A DNA stretch of 52,241 nt from assembly GCA_009922685.1 (NCBI GenBank), contig RFVA01000011.1, positions 1-52,241 of the forward strand. The letters are read 5' to 3'. Below the pieces are notes generated by a model, which saw nothing but the letters and a program-made list of their open reading frames with translations, did not search any database and was not told where the DNA came from. This stretch comes from Gammaproteobacteria bacterium. Its GTDB lineage: Bacteria > Pseudomonadota > Gammaproteobacteria > Methylococcales > Methylococcaceae. The translations under genes and the position numbers were made by a program. Positions 42,934-50,224 of this stretch are shown one piece after another; the first letter of the stretch is position 1, and each line of letters begins with the position of its first letter.

Positions 42934-43248
42934 GTGTTTACCGTCGAAGTCACCATCGTCTTTCTTCTCATGCTCATCGCCTGGTTCTGGAGCGTCAGTA
43001 TGAAATCCAGAGAAATTGGACTCCACCTCGTTAAAAAAGCCTGTGTGGATGAGGGTGTTCAATTGCTGGATGAGAGTATCGTCTGCACCAAGCTTTCATT
43101 TCATCGGCAACGGACGGGGCAATGGGCCATTCAAAGAGTGTATCAATTTGACTTTAGCGAGGATGGTCTAAACCGGCGTCGAGGTGCCATTCACCTGTTG
43201 GGCAGTGAGCTGACCTTCTTGAGTCTTGGGCTTCGCGCCGTCCATTAA
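42934..43248 (+). CDS. DUF3301 family membrane protein
   Basis: The 104-residue product has a single N-terminal membrane segment (FTVEVTIVFLLMLIAWFW) followed by a soluble domain with REIGLHLVKKACVDEGVQLL, DESIVCTKLSF and QRVYQFDFSEDGLNRRRGAI. These match DUF3301, a family largely restricted to gammaproteobacteria and of unknown function. The start is a GTG at 42934. The lipoprotein gene ends 38 bp upstream and the next gene starts about 275 bp later. Confidence 0.85.
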   Translation: MFTVEVTIVFLLMLIAWFWSVSMKSREIGLHLVKKACVDEGVQLLDESIVCTKLSFHRQRTGQWAIQRVYQFDFSEDGLNRRRGAIHLLGSELTFLSLGLRAVH

Positions 43249-43524
43249 CCCTTTTTTTACATCGCACCCAGTGATGGGTCTTCGAGTTGAAACTTATCAG
43301 TCTGACTCTTGTCATTATGTCTGTGAGATGGCTGGGACGATTTTCAAAGAAGGTCAGCTATCGTTGATTGTTTCGAGTGTTCTCATTCGTAATATGGTCT
43401 TCCAAGGCCTATGTCACGAAGGAAAATCAACGCACTAATAACCATTAAAAAAGTTCCAGACTTGGGTCCAAAGTCCCGAAGAGGCGACATCAACGTCTTA
43501 GGAACCATCAACAGAGGATTCTTC
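43249..43524 (+). other. 276-bp gap with a possible promoter
   Basis: I see no convincing gene here. TTGTTT at 43368-43373 and TAATAT at 43390-43395 with a 16-bp spacer give a plausible sigma-70 promoter for the NlpE-like gene at 43525. A small frame through 43438 has no domain and poor codon pattern and is not called. Confidence 0.35.
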
Positions 43525-44055
43525 ATGCAGGCTCAAAACCGCTCAAGACACATTGCTTTATCCATCACCCTCGTGGCCCTCCTGTTGCCTTTGAACGTTG
43601 CTTGGGCAAAAACCGATAAGGAGATTCAAGAGGACGCGCTCAAAGCGCGTGAGCTGCAGAAGGGCATGGATCATTCTATGCCTATGGATGATCCTACCCT
43701 CGGCAAATTTAGAGGGGTTTTCTATGGATACCTCCCTTGCAATGAAGAAGGCTGCACGGGTTTGAAAATGACCCTATCCCTCAACCAAAAGCATCGTTAC
43801 CTTTTAGTCATTCAGGCGGCAAAAGCATCCAATCGGGAGACCTTCGAAAAAGGAAGGTACGAATGGGATGAGGAGTCTGGAAAAGTGACACTTACCCCGA
43901 ACAAAGAGGGGGCCTCACCGAGACGTCTATCGGTTAAAGACGACAGTACGTTGGTTTACTTGAGAAGTGATGGCAGTGCTTACATGGGTGATCAGGAACC
44001 TTATCTCATGAAGAGGACCGATGTGGCTAATAATCGCGACATGCATATCCATTAG
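43525..44055 (+). CDS. NlpE-like N-terminal domain protein, soluble exported form
   Basis: The 176-residue product has a cleavable signal peptide (MQAQNRSRHIALSITLVALL, cleavage near AWA) and a domain resembling the NlpE N-terminal beta-barrel. FRGVFYGYLPCNEEGCTGLK matches the place of the NlpE GxLPCxDC block, here with spacing CxxxxC. RYEWDEESGKVTLTPNK and SDGSAYMGDQEPYLMKR resemble the strands that follow. NlpE in E. coli is an outer-membrane lipoprotein that activates Cpx; here no lipobox cysteine is present, so it should be free in the periplasm. AGAGGA 6 bases upstream supports ATG 43525 over a longer upstream frame. Confidence 0.75.
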   Translation: MQAQNRSRHIALSITLVALLLPLNVAWAKTDKEIQEDALKARELQKGMDHSMPMDDPTLGKFRGVFYGYLPCNEEGCTGLKMTLSLNQKHRYLLVIQAAKASNRETFEKGRYEWDEESGKVTLTPNKEGASPRRLSVKDDSTLVYLRSDGSAYMGDQEPYLMKRTDVANNRDMHIH

Positions 44056-44243
44056 GATTGACTGTTGCTTGTTGACCGATCACTAGAGTCCATTTCTTTA
44101 TCAAACCAAAAAGCCACTGCTGCCCTTGTCTTTGCAGCAGTGGTACAGCCCTGGCCTAGATGCCTTTACAGGAGTAGCATGGCCCTATCGCGAAGGTGAT
44201 GAAGCCATTTCGCCTCAACGCACACCTTTTAGGGACTTGATCG
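44056..44243. other. 188-bp gap with a strong hairpin
   Basis: No protein is recognised. The gap holds the 44114-44143 hairpin and the leader of the propeller gene at 44244. Confidence 0.4.
44114..44143 (-). terminator. Perfect 10-bp hairpin with its U-tract on the minus strand
   Basis: CCACTGCTGC (44114-44123) and GCAGCAGTGG (44134-44143) form a perfect 10-bp stem with a 10-nt loop. On the plus strand TACAGCC follows, but on the minus strand CTTTTTGG follows. It would therefore terminate leftward transcripts, though the neighbouring genes run rightward. It may protect a plus-strand mRNA end or stop antisense transcription. Confidence 0.55.
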
Positions 44244-45356
44244 ATGAAGATAAAAGCCTCGTTGACGTCCTTATTGCCTCTGGTGGCATTGACGGTATCG
44301 TCCAGCCTCATTGGTCACGCTTCCTCTGCCTTTGGCCATGGTGGGTTAACAAACGACAACGCGTCTGCCTATGGCGCTACAGCCCTCTATATCCAACTGC
44401 CCTGTGCCAGTGGACAACCAGCCCCTTGCACCAGTGGATCAACGCATGAGCTGAGTTTCTCTAAAAATGGTAAACATTTATGGGTGACTCAAATGACCTC
44501 GTTTAAGATTTTCCACTTCGATGTAGTGGGTGGCGAAGTTGTGACGGATTCTATAAAGACATTTGTCATTCCTAATCAGCGGCAACCGCATGGCATCGTT
44601 TCAGAAGGTGACCATGCCTGGGCAACCCTTGAGATCCCATCGACCAATAACGCCTTAATCAAGATCGATAGCAACGGAAACATCCTCCAGGAAATTCCTC
44701 TGTCATCTGGCACCTCCCCCCATGGGCTTGATGTGGCGAAGGATGGAATCCTCTGGTTTGCAGGTAAAGGCGACCCGGACACAGGGGTAGGCGCTGCGGT
44801 CGGTAGCGCGAATCCGATCACTGGGGTGAGTCGGTACTTTCCACTAGAGACTGGCAGCAAGCCGATCTATGTGCATGTGACGAACACTAACGATGTTTGG
44901 TTTACTGAATTGGTAGGCTCCCGTATTGGGCGCATTCGTGAAGGCAGAATCACCGAGATCAACCTGCCAACACCGAATTCTCGTCCCATATCCATCGATT
45001 CCGCCCCGAATGGTTCGGTGTACTTCACCTTGGAAGCTGCGAATAGCCTAGGCTACCTGCCATCTAAGGTGGCTCTCGGGCCATCATCCGGACTTAAGAC
45101 CAGTGTTGTCCAGCAACGCTTCGTTTCCACGGTCGGGGTCAAGCCGGCTGGTGGCACGATCACTCCCACGGGTCAGGTTTGGTTCGGTGCTGGCGCTGTG
45201 GATGAGATGATTAAACTCAATAAGCCTAATACCCTGATTCAAATCCCACAGGGCTCGCAAGGATCAACCTATCACCGTTCGGCTTACATGGGCCATAAGA
45301 TCTTCTGGACCGAACTCTCAACGGATCGGATCGGTTATCTGAAAGGGGTTCACTGA
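44244..45356 (+). CDS. Exported virginiamycin B lyase-like beta-propeller protein
   Basis: The 370-residue product has a signal peptide (LLPLVALTVSSSLIGHASSA). It then has about six propeller repeats with the Vgb pattern: HGIVSEGDHAWATLE, HGLDVAKDGILWFAGKGD, VHVTNTNDVWFTELVGSRIG, SIDSAPNGSVYFTLE, and a closing HRSAYMGHKIFWTELSTDRI. Vgb in Staphylococcus is a cytosolic enzyme opening streptogramin B rings. Here the protein is exported and no resistance context is present, so a general propeller function or an unknown substrate is likelier. No good ribosome-binding site precedes the ATG. A strong terminator follows. Confidence 0.82.
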   Translation: MKIKASLTSLLPLVALTVSSSLIGHASSAFGHGGLTNDNASAYGATALYIQLPCASGQPAPCTSGSTHELSFSKNGKHLWVTQMTSFKIFHFDVVGGEVVTDSIKTFVIPNQRQPHGIVSEGDHAWATLEIPSTNNALIKIDSNGNILQEIPLSSGTSPHGLDVAKDGILWFAGKGDPDTGVGAAVGSANPITGVSRYFPLETGSKPIYVHVTNTNDVWFTELVGSRIGRIREGRITEINLPTPNSRPISIDSAPNGSVYFTLEAANSLGYLPSKVALGPSSGLKTSVVQQRFVSTVGVKPAGGTITPTGQVWFGAGAVDEMIKLNKPNTLIQIPQGSQGSTYHRSAYMGHKIFWTELSTDRIGYLKGVH

Positions 45357-45424
45357 TTCAACAAGATCCCTCGCCCCCCATCCTTATCTACATGGATGGC
45401 GCTCTGGGGGGATGTCTTTTTGGG

Positions 45425-45451
45425 GCGTCTCTTTTTTGAGGCGCTTTTTTT
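45425..45451 (+). terminator. Intrinsic terminator of the propeller gene
   Basis: GCGTCTC (45425-45431) pairs with GAGGCGC (45438-45444) across a T6 loop, with one G-T pair, and is followed at once by seven T (45445-45451). This is a textbook rho-independent terminator for the gene ending at 45356. Confidence 0.88.
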
Positions 45452-45617
45452 AAGTCAAGGAAAAAGCCCCTCCGGATCATCGTCTGTCTTGATGGGAATC
45501 AGACCGAGTGGGTACAAGAGTGTCTGTCCCTGATATTATTGTTCATTCGTGTGCAGTAGGCCATTTTTGAGTCCTACCAGCCCCCCAGACCTTTAAGATG
45601 ACTCCTCGTCTTTAGAT

Positions 45618-46370
45618 ATGAGAAAAATCCTACACGCTACGTTTATCTTTCTAAGTGTGCTATGTCTTGTTGTCACAGTAGAGGAAAGCCATGCATCCAC
45701 AACCACGATTGATGAATCGGCTGGATTTTGGGGGCAAGCGGTAGGCGAAGGTAATCTTTCTGCGATCAATGAGAACCTCTCGAGCGTCAGGTTGTGGGTC
45801 GAAGGGCAGGGCCGCTTCAACAATGCAAACCCCGATAGCAACATGAATTGGTACCAGTCCATTGCTCGAACCGGATTAGGTTATGCGTTGAGCGATCGGC
45901 TCACCTTCTGGCTGGGTTACACGTATTCCCCGGTTAAAAACTACAACAAACCCTTTGTGGCCGAGCAGGATTTCTGGCCTGCAATTCGTTATGTCTTACC
46001 CACAAGCATTGGAACCATCACCCTTAGAGAGTGGGTAGAATTCCGTTATGCTGGAGGCGATACTCCAGGTGTGAGACCGCGTACCTTGATTCGTCTGCTG
46101 CATCCTTTTTCGTTCGAACCACGGCTTGGACTGGTCATTTGGGATGAGTTTTTCTTCAATGCCAATAACGTCCAAGACCTGAAAACACTGGGATTATCTG
46201 GCTTTAATCAGAATCGAGCTTTCTTAGGCCTTGCCTGGACATTCTCTGAAAAAATACGTGGGGAATTTGGTTATATGAACTACACAACCAATACATCCAA
46301 GGAATTTGACCCTAATCAACAATATAAGATGATCAATAACATCATGGGTGTTGTCTTTTTCTCATGGTGA
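45618..46370 (+). CDS. DUF2490 outer-membrane beta-barrel protein
   Basis: The 250-residue product has a signal peptide (MRKILHATFIFLSVLCLVVT, cleavage near SHA) and a DUF2490-type barrel. The DUF2490 hallmarks are the WxEGQGRF block (VEGQGRFNNANPDSNMNWYQ), GLGYALSDRLTFWLGYTYSP, LREWVEFRYAG and RPRTLIRLLHPF near residue 150. The frame ends with a strand and a Trp (VVFFSW), as expected of an outer-membrane barrel. The function is unknown. It is monocistronic after the terminator at 45425. Confidence 0.86.
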   Translation: MRKILHATFIFLSVLCLVVTVEESHASTTTIDESAGFWGQAVGEGNLSAINENLSSVRLWVEGQGRFNNANPDSNMNWYQSIARTGLGYALSDRLTFWLGYTYSPVKNYNKPFVAEQDFWPAIRYVLPTSIGTITLREWVEFRYAGGDTPGVRPRTLIRLLHPFSFEPRLGLVIWDEFFFNANNVQDLKTLGLSGFNQNRAFLGLAWTFSEKIRGEFGYMNYTTNTSKEFDPNQQYKMINNIMGVVFFSW

Positions 46371-46465
46371 TCGATTTTTCTTCCATTCCACTATCCGATA
46401 CGCAAAAAAACGGGAACCATTGATTCACTTTTCGTTTTTCCCTCCTCAAAGAATGGGAATGGGGC

Positions 46466-46494
46466 TTGGTCATTTTTTGATCATTGGATATTAT
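46466..46494 (+). promoter_or_regulatory. Likely sigma-70-type promoter of the chemosensory operon
   Basis: TTGGTC at 46466-46471 and TATTAT at 46489-46494 are separated by 17 bp, about 65 bp upstream of the Hpt-STAS start. The -35 is imperfect (TTGACA consensus) and the -10 is good. Confidence 0.45.
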
Positions 46495-46558
46495 CCTCGT
46501 CCATCAGATGGAAGCCCCTTTTAAAAAATCGTGTTGATCACTTTCAAAATGGGCGATT

Positions 46559-47260
46559 ATGAGTATTTTTGGTGATGCCGAACTGGTTGAAATGTTTGTC
46601 GCCGAGTTGGAGCTCCATCTTGGTGTTTTAAGTTCGGGCCTATTGGAATTGGAGGCAGAGCCTAATCGATCTGATCTTTTCGAACCCATGATGCGGGCCG
46701 CGCATTCTATTAAAGGCGCGGCCAATCTCTTTGAACTGACTCAAACGGTGATGGTGGCTCATGAAATTGAGGATATCTTCACCGTGGCATCTCGAGGTGG
46801 CTTAACCCTCAGCAGCGGGATTGTTGACGTCTTATTGGAATCGGTTGATCTTTTGGGGCGATTATCTCTCAATGGCTCTCCTGAGGAGTCTGAATCCAAC
46901 GCCTCAGAGGTTCAAGAGACGCTCACTCGCCTCAAGAAGTCCCTGGCGGAACCTGATTCAAAGGTATCTTTCAATAAAGCTCCTTCAGAAGGAGACATCG
47001 TTCTTGCCTCCGATCTTCGCAAAGCGCCAGCGAATCTTGATAACCTATGGGTCGAACAGATTCGTCAAGATATTGGACAATGGCTTAAAACGGGAAAGGA
47101 CTCCTATGAACTCGACTGCGAGGCGGTGAAGAACGTTTCACCAGAAGCGATCGCGCTGTTGAGCATGACAAAGGCCAGTGTCCCGCCAGGCCTTAGTTTT
47201 TTTATCAAAGGCCAAACGGGTCCAGTGAAACGTCTTTTCGAAGTGATGGGCATCATTTGA
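46559..47260 (+). CDS. Hpt-STAS fusion protein
   Basis: The 233-residue product joins an N-terminal Hpt domain to a C-terminal STAS-like domain. The Hpt part (about 1-105) carries MMRAAHSIKGAANLFEL with the phosphorylatable His at residue 49 and the expected Lys-Gly-x-Ala after it. The C-terminal part (about 155-233) reads ELDCEAVKNVSPEAIALL and ends FIKGQTGPVKRLFEVMGI, like the end of STAS domains. The usual STAS phospho-site (D-S-S/T) is replaced by VSPEA. STAS proteins head F7-type chemosensory loci in several gammaproteobacteria. The gene stands 22 bp before the CheA-like gene, with which it likely works. Confidence 0.85.
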   Translation: MSIFGDAELVEMFVAELELHLGVLSSGLLELEAEPNRSDLFEPMMRAAHSIKGAANLFELTQTVMVAHEIEDIFTVASRGGLTLSSGIVDVLLESVDLLGRLSLNGSPEESESNASEVQETLTRLKKSLAEPDSKVSFNKAPSEGDIVLASDLRKAPANLDNLWVEQIRQDIGQWLKTGKDSYELDCEAVKNVSPEAIALLSMTKASVPPGLSFFIKGQTGPVKRLFEVMGII

Positions 47261-47282
47261 TGCATTTTTTAGGAGATCCTTT

Positions 47283-49763
47283 TTGAGCCTTCAGGAGTCG
47301 TCATCCGAGTTTCACCGCCTGTCTAACGACTGCCTGGTGGATATCTGCATGGAGCTACTGAACCTTGATTCCTCTAATCAAGATCGCTTTTGCTCTCAGC
47401 TTGAGGGAGTCCTTGGCAAGTTATCCTTTCTCAAGGAGGGCGCTGAAAAACAATCGCTCCCTAAAATTGCATCCTTGGTCGCTCCCATGGAAAGGATCCT
47501 TCAGGCCTTGACCTTGAGTCAATTGCCGCTTGAAGGTGATCATTTGGATCAACTCCTGGCATCGGCAGATTGTTTAAGTGTTCTTGTGGCTGATCCTCTG
47601 TCCTATGAACGCACAGCGATCGAGGCTCCCCTGGTCGGTCTTCAGAGCATTCTTAATCAGATCGTGAGCCCAGAGGTCACGCTCATTGAAGAGTTCCCTG
47701 AAGCCACTTACACCTTTACTTTGTCGCTGAATCTCAAGGCGATCAGTACGAGTCATCTTGAACTGATTGATGTCGTTATTAAGATTGAATCATTAGGCTC
47801 AATTCAGTCGGGTTCGGTTATAACGCCACGAGTGGATCTGATGCAAGCAGGCCCGATGGAGCCCATGATTTGGGAGGTCACCATCGTGAGTAAGGTGCCT
47901 CAGGATGAATTTTGTCGAAGCCTATCGCTCGCGCCTTTTTTAACGGGTGAGGACGCCTCATGGGTTCCAGCCACACCCGATCCCCTGCCCTCTAAAAAGA
48001 GGGTAGTAGAGACGACTGATCCTGCAGCTTCTGCGCGGATTCCCCCCGCTCGTGCCGGTGGCATTAGGATTTCAGTCACCCTCGTCGATCAGCTCATGAG
48101 TCTCGCAGGTGAATTAGTTCTCCTTAGAAATCAGGTCAGACGGTCAGTCGATGCTCATCAGGTCCTCTCATTACAGACCCTTCTTCATCTCGATGGACTG
48201 ACAAGAGGATTTTATGATGTTGTCTTAAATACCCGATTACAACCCATTGGTAATATCTTTAATAAGTTTCCACGTTTAGTCCGAGACCTCGCAAGGCAAC
48301 TGGATAAAAAAATAGAGCTCGTTATTGAAGGGGCTGAAGTGAGCCTTGATAAAACGATCCTAGATGGGTTATCAGATCCCCTGACTCATCTGATCAGAAA
48401 TGCCTGTGATCATGGTTTAGAGACCTTCTCTGATCGATCCCTTAGCGGTAAGCCAGAGACCGGTCTCATCAAGCTCACTGCCCGTCACTTGGGCGATGAA
48501 ATTCATATCATTCTCGAGGATGATGGACGCGGCATTGACCCTGAATTCATTAAGCGGAAGGTATTGCAGAAGGAACTCTTAACTGAAGCGGATCTTCATC
48601 GGATGGATGATGAGGAAATCCTTCGATTGATCCTTTTGCCTGGCTTTTCGACCGCCCATGCGGTGACTGACCTCTCCGGTCGTGGGGTCGGCATGGATGT
48701 GGTTAATTCGAATCTGGAATCGATGGGTGGTTCTCTGGAAATCACATCCGTGGTGGGGTCTGGCACACAGTTTTACCTTCGCCTCCCGCTCACGCTTGCC
48801 ATCATCCAAACGCTTTTGATTAAGGCGGGTGATCAGGTTTATGCCATCACCAAAAGAGATATTGAAGAACTCGTTCATCTCCACCCTGATCGGAGTGATG
48901 CCATCATTGATCGTGGGCCACACGGTGAGATGGTTCGCCTTCGTGACCAGCTGATGCCATTGATTCGATTGACGCCCACCTTACAGCGGGCGTTGACGGG
49001 CATTGAAGGCTCTTCAATGATGGAAAGTGGAGCCACCTCTGAACAGGAGATTCTGGCGGTTGTTAAAGTAGGGCTCCGTCGATATGGCTTAATCATTGAC
49101 AGTATCGTTGCGAGTGAAGAGGTCGTCGTTAAGCCTTTGCATGCGGCGCTTAGAAACATTCGCATTTATTCTGGCGCGACGGTGCTTGGCGATGGTCAGG
49201 TCGCATTAATACTGAGTGCGGATGGTTTGGCGCGATTTGCCGAAGTTTCCTTAAGTGCCGGGACATCGTCGCTTTTAGAGTCTAAAACGAATTCCTTTGT
49301 GGCTACCTTGTCTGGTCTTCTCATCGAACGGTTGAGTAAAGAGCGATTTGTCATTCCGCTTGAATCTATCGAGCGCATTGTCCATTCGACCGTAGACCGA
49401 GTGCAGCCACAGGATGGCCGTTATTATCTCACCATTGATCAGAAGCCCGTTTTGATTGCAAACGAGCGAGAACTCCACTCCACCATCGATGCTTTGGACC
49501 CAAAGCAACCACTCTTTGCCATTATTTTGAAAGGGGAGACCCCGAAGCGCGCTTTTCTCGTGACCTATGTGATTGGCGTCGAGCAGATCGAAGAGGACCA
49601 ATTTCATCTCCTCGATGGGATGGAGGGTCCTCAAGGCGCCGTCGTTATGGAGGAAAAGATCGTTCCCATTCATGATCTCCTTGATTTCCCTCCTTTTGAT
49701 GGAGTCCCTTCGAAGATCTCTCATAAAGTCGCTTCTCGAAGCGCTGGGAGGGATGTCGGTTGA
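47283..49763 (+). CDS. CheA-like kinase without an Hpt histidine, with two CheW domains
   Basis: The 826-residue cytosolic kinase has an N-terminal degenerate helical domain, the P3 dimerisation region (GGIRISVTLVDQLMSLAGEL near 260-280) and a HATPase with N-box HLIRNACDHGLE, DDGRGIDPEFIKRKV and F/G boxes ending SGRGVGMDVVNSNL. Two CheW-like C-terminal domains follow: IIQTLLIKAGDQVYAITKRD, then FVATLSGLLIERLSKERFVI. The N-terminal LGKLSFLKEGAEKQSLPKIA aligns with the Hpt helix SIKGAANLFEL, but Ser48 stands where His would be. The start is TTG 47283 with AGGAG 7 bases upstream. It probably phosphorylates the Hpt of the upstream protein. It overlaps cheW by 4 bp. Confidence 0.9.
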   Translation: MSLQESSSEFHRLSNDCLVDICMELLNLDSSNQDRFCSQLEGVLGKLSFLKEGAEKQSLPKIASLVAPMERILQALTLSQLPLEGDHLDQLLASADCLSVLVADPLSYERTAIEAPLVGLQSILNQIVSPEVTLIEEFPEATYTFTLSLNLKAISTSHLELIDVVIKIESLGSIQSGSVITPRVDLMQAGPMEPMIWEVTIVSKVPQDEFCRSLSLAPFLTGEDASWVPATPDPLPSKKRVVETTDPAASARIPPARAGGIRISVTLVDQLMSLAGELVLLRNQVRRSVDAHQVLSLQTLLHLDGLTRGFYDVVLNTRLQPIGNIFNKFPRLVRDLARQLDKKIELVIEGAEVSLDKTILDGLSDPLTHLIRNACDHGLETFSDRSLSGKPETGLIKLTARHLGDEIHIILEDDGRGIDPEFIKRKVLQKELLTEADLHRMDDEEILRLILLPGFSTAHAVTDLSGRGVGMDVVNSNLESMGGSLEITSVVGSGTQFYLRLPLTLAIIQTLLIKAGDQVYAITKRDIEELVHLHPDRSDAIIDRGPHGEMVRLRDQLMPLIRLTPTLQRALTGIEGSSMMESGATSEQEILAVVKVGLRRYGLIIDSIVASEEVVVKPLHAALRNIRIYSGATVLGDGQVALILSADGLARFAEVSLSAGTSSLLESKTNSFVATLSGLLIERLSKERFVIPLESIERIVHSTVDRVQPQDGRYYLTIDQKPVLIANERELHSTIDALDPKQPLFAIILKGETPKRAFLVTYVIGVEQIEEDQFHLLDGMEGPQGAVVMEEKIVPIHDLLDFPPFDGVPSKISHKVASRSAGRDVG

Positions 49764-50224
49764 GTTTAAAGAAATATTGCAGTTTCTTGATTGATGGACA
49801 GTGCTTTGTCATCGATAGCCTTCAGGTGGCCTCTGTCCGGAGTATGGGTTCATTAACACCGATCCCTGGTTCGCGCCGCGATATCTCAGGATTAATGAAC
49901 ATTAGAGGTGATATTTACCTCGTGTTCGATGTCGGGATGGCCCTTTTAGGGCGATGCCAGAGCAAGAGCATTGATCAGCAGTTGATCCTTCTTCGTCATG
50001 AGGTGCATGAATACTTCGCCATGAGTGTTGATCTGGTGGGGGATATCATCGATTTTTGGGAAGAGGACTTCCAGCCCCCTTGGCAACGAGAACCTATGGA
50101 AGGTCAACATATTATTTTGCCTGACTTGGCGGCTTGTGTTTCAGGCTATACCGTGAAAGATGATATTTTAGTGACCTTACTTGACCCTATGAAGATAGCT
50201 GAGATGGTGTCTTCAGAGGCTTAA
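49760..50224 (+). CDS. cheW: CheW-like coupling protein
   Basis: This is the scaffold linking chemoreceptors to the CheA-like kinase. The 154-residue product is a single CheW domain: [40 protein letters not shown] (the usual PGxPxxIxGxxNLRG block) and [14 protein letters not shown]. The start is a TTG at 49760 overlapping the kinase stop (TTGA), supported by GGGAGGG about 8 bases upstream. It ends TAATG, overlapping the chemoreceptor start by 1 bp. Together with the double CheW of the kinase, the operon encodes three CheW-like domains. Confidence 0.92.
   Translation: MSLKKYCSFLIDGQCFVIDSLQVASVRSMGSLTPIPGSRRDISGLMNIRGDIYLVFDVGMALLGRCQSKSIDQQLILLRHEVHEYFAMSVDLVGDIIDFWEEDFQPPWQREPMEGQHIILPDLAACVSGYTVKDDILVTLLDPMKIAEMVSSEA

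Noticed and set aside
43226-43438. Open frame between the DUF3301 and NlpE-like genes
   Set aside because: Overlaps the end of DUF3301 in another frame, with no signal or domain.
44244-45356. Antibiotic-resistance gene vgb
   Set aside because: The signal peptide and context argue against cytosolic streptogramin inactivation; only the fold is similar.
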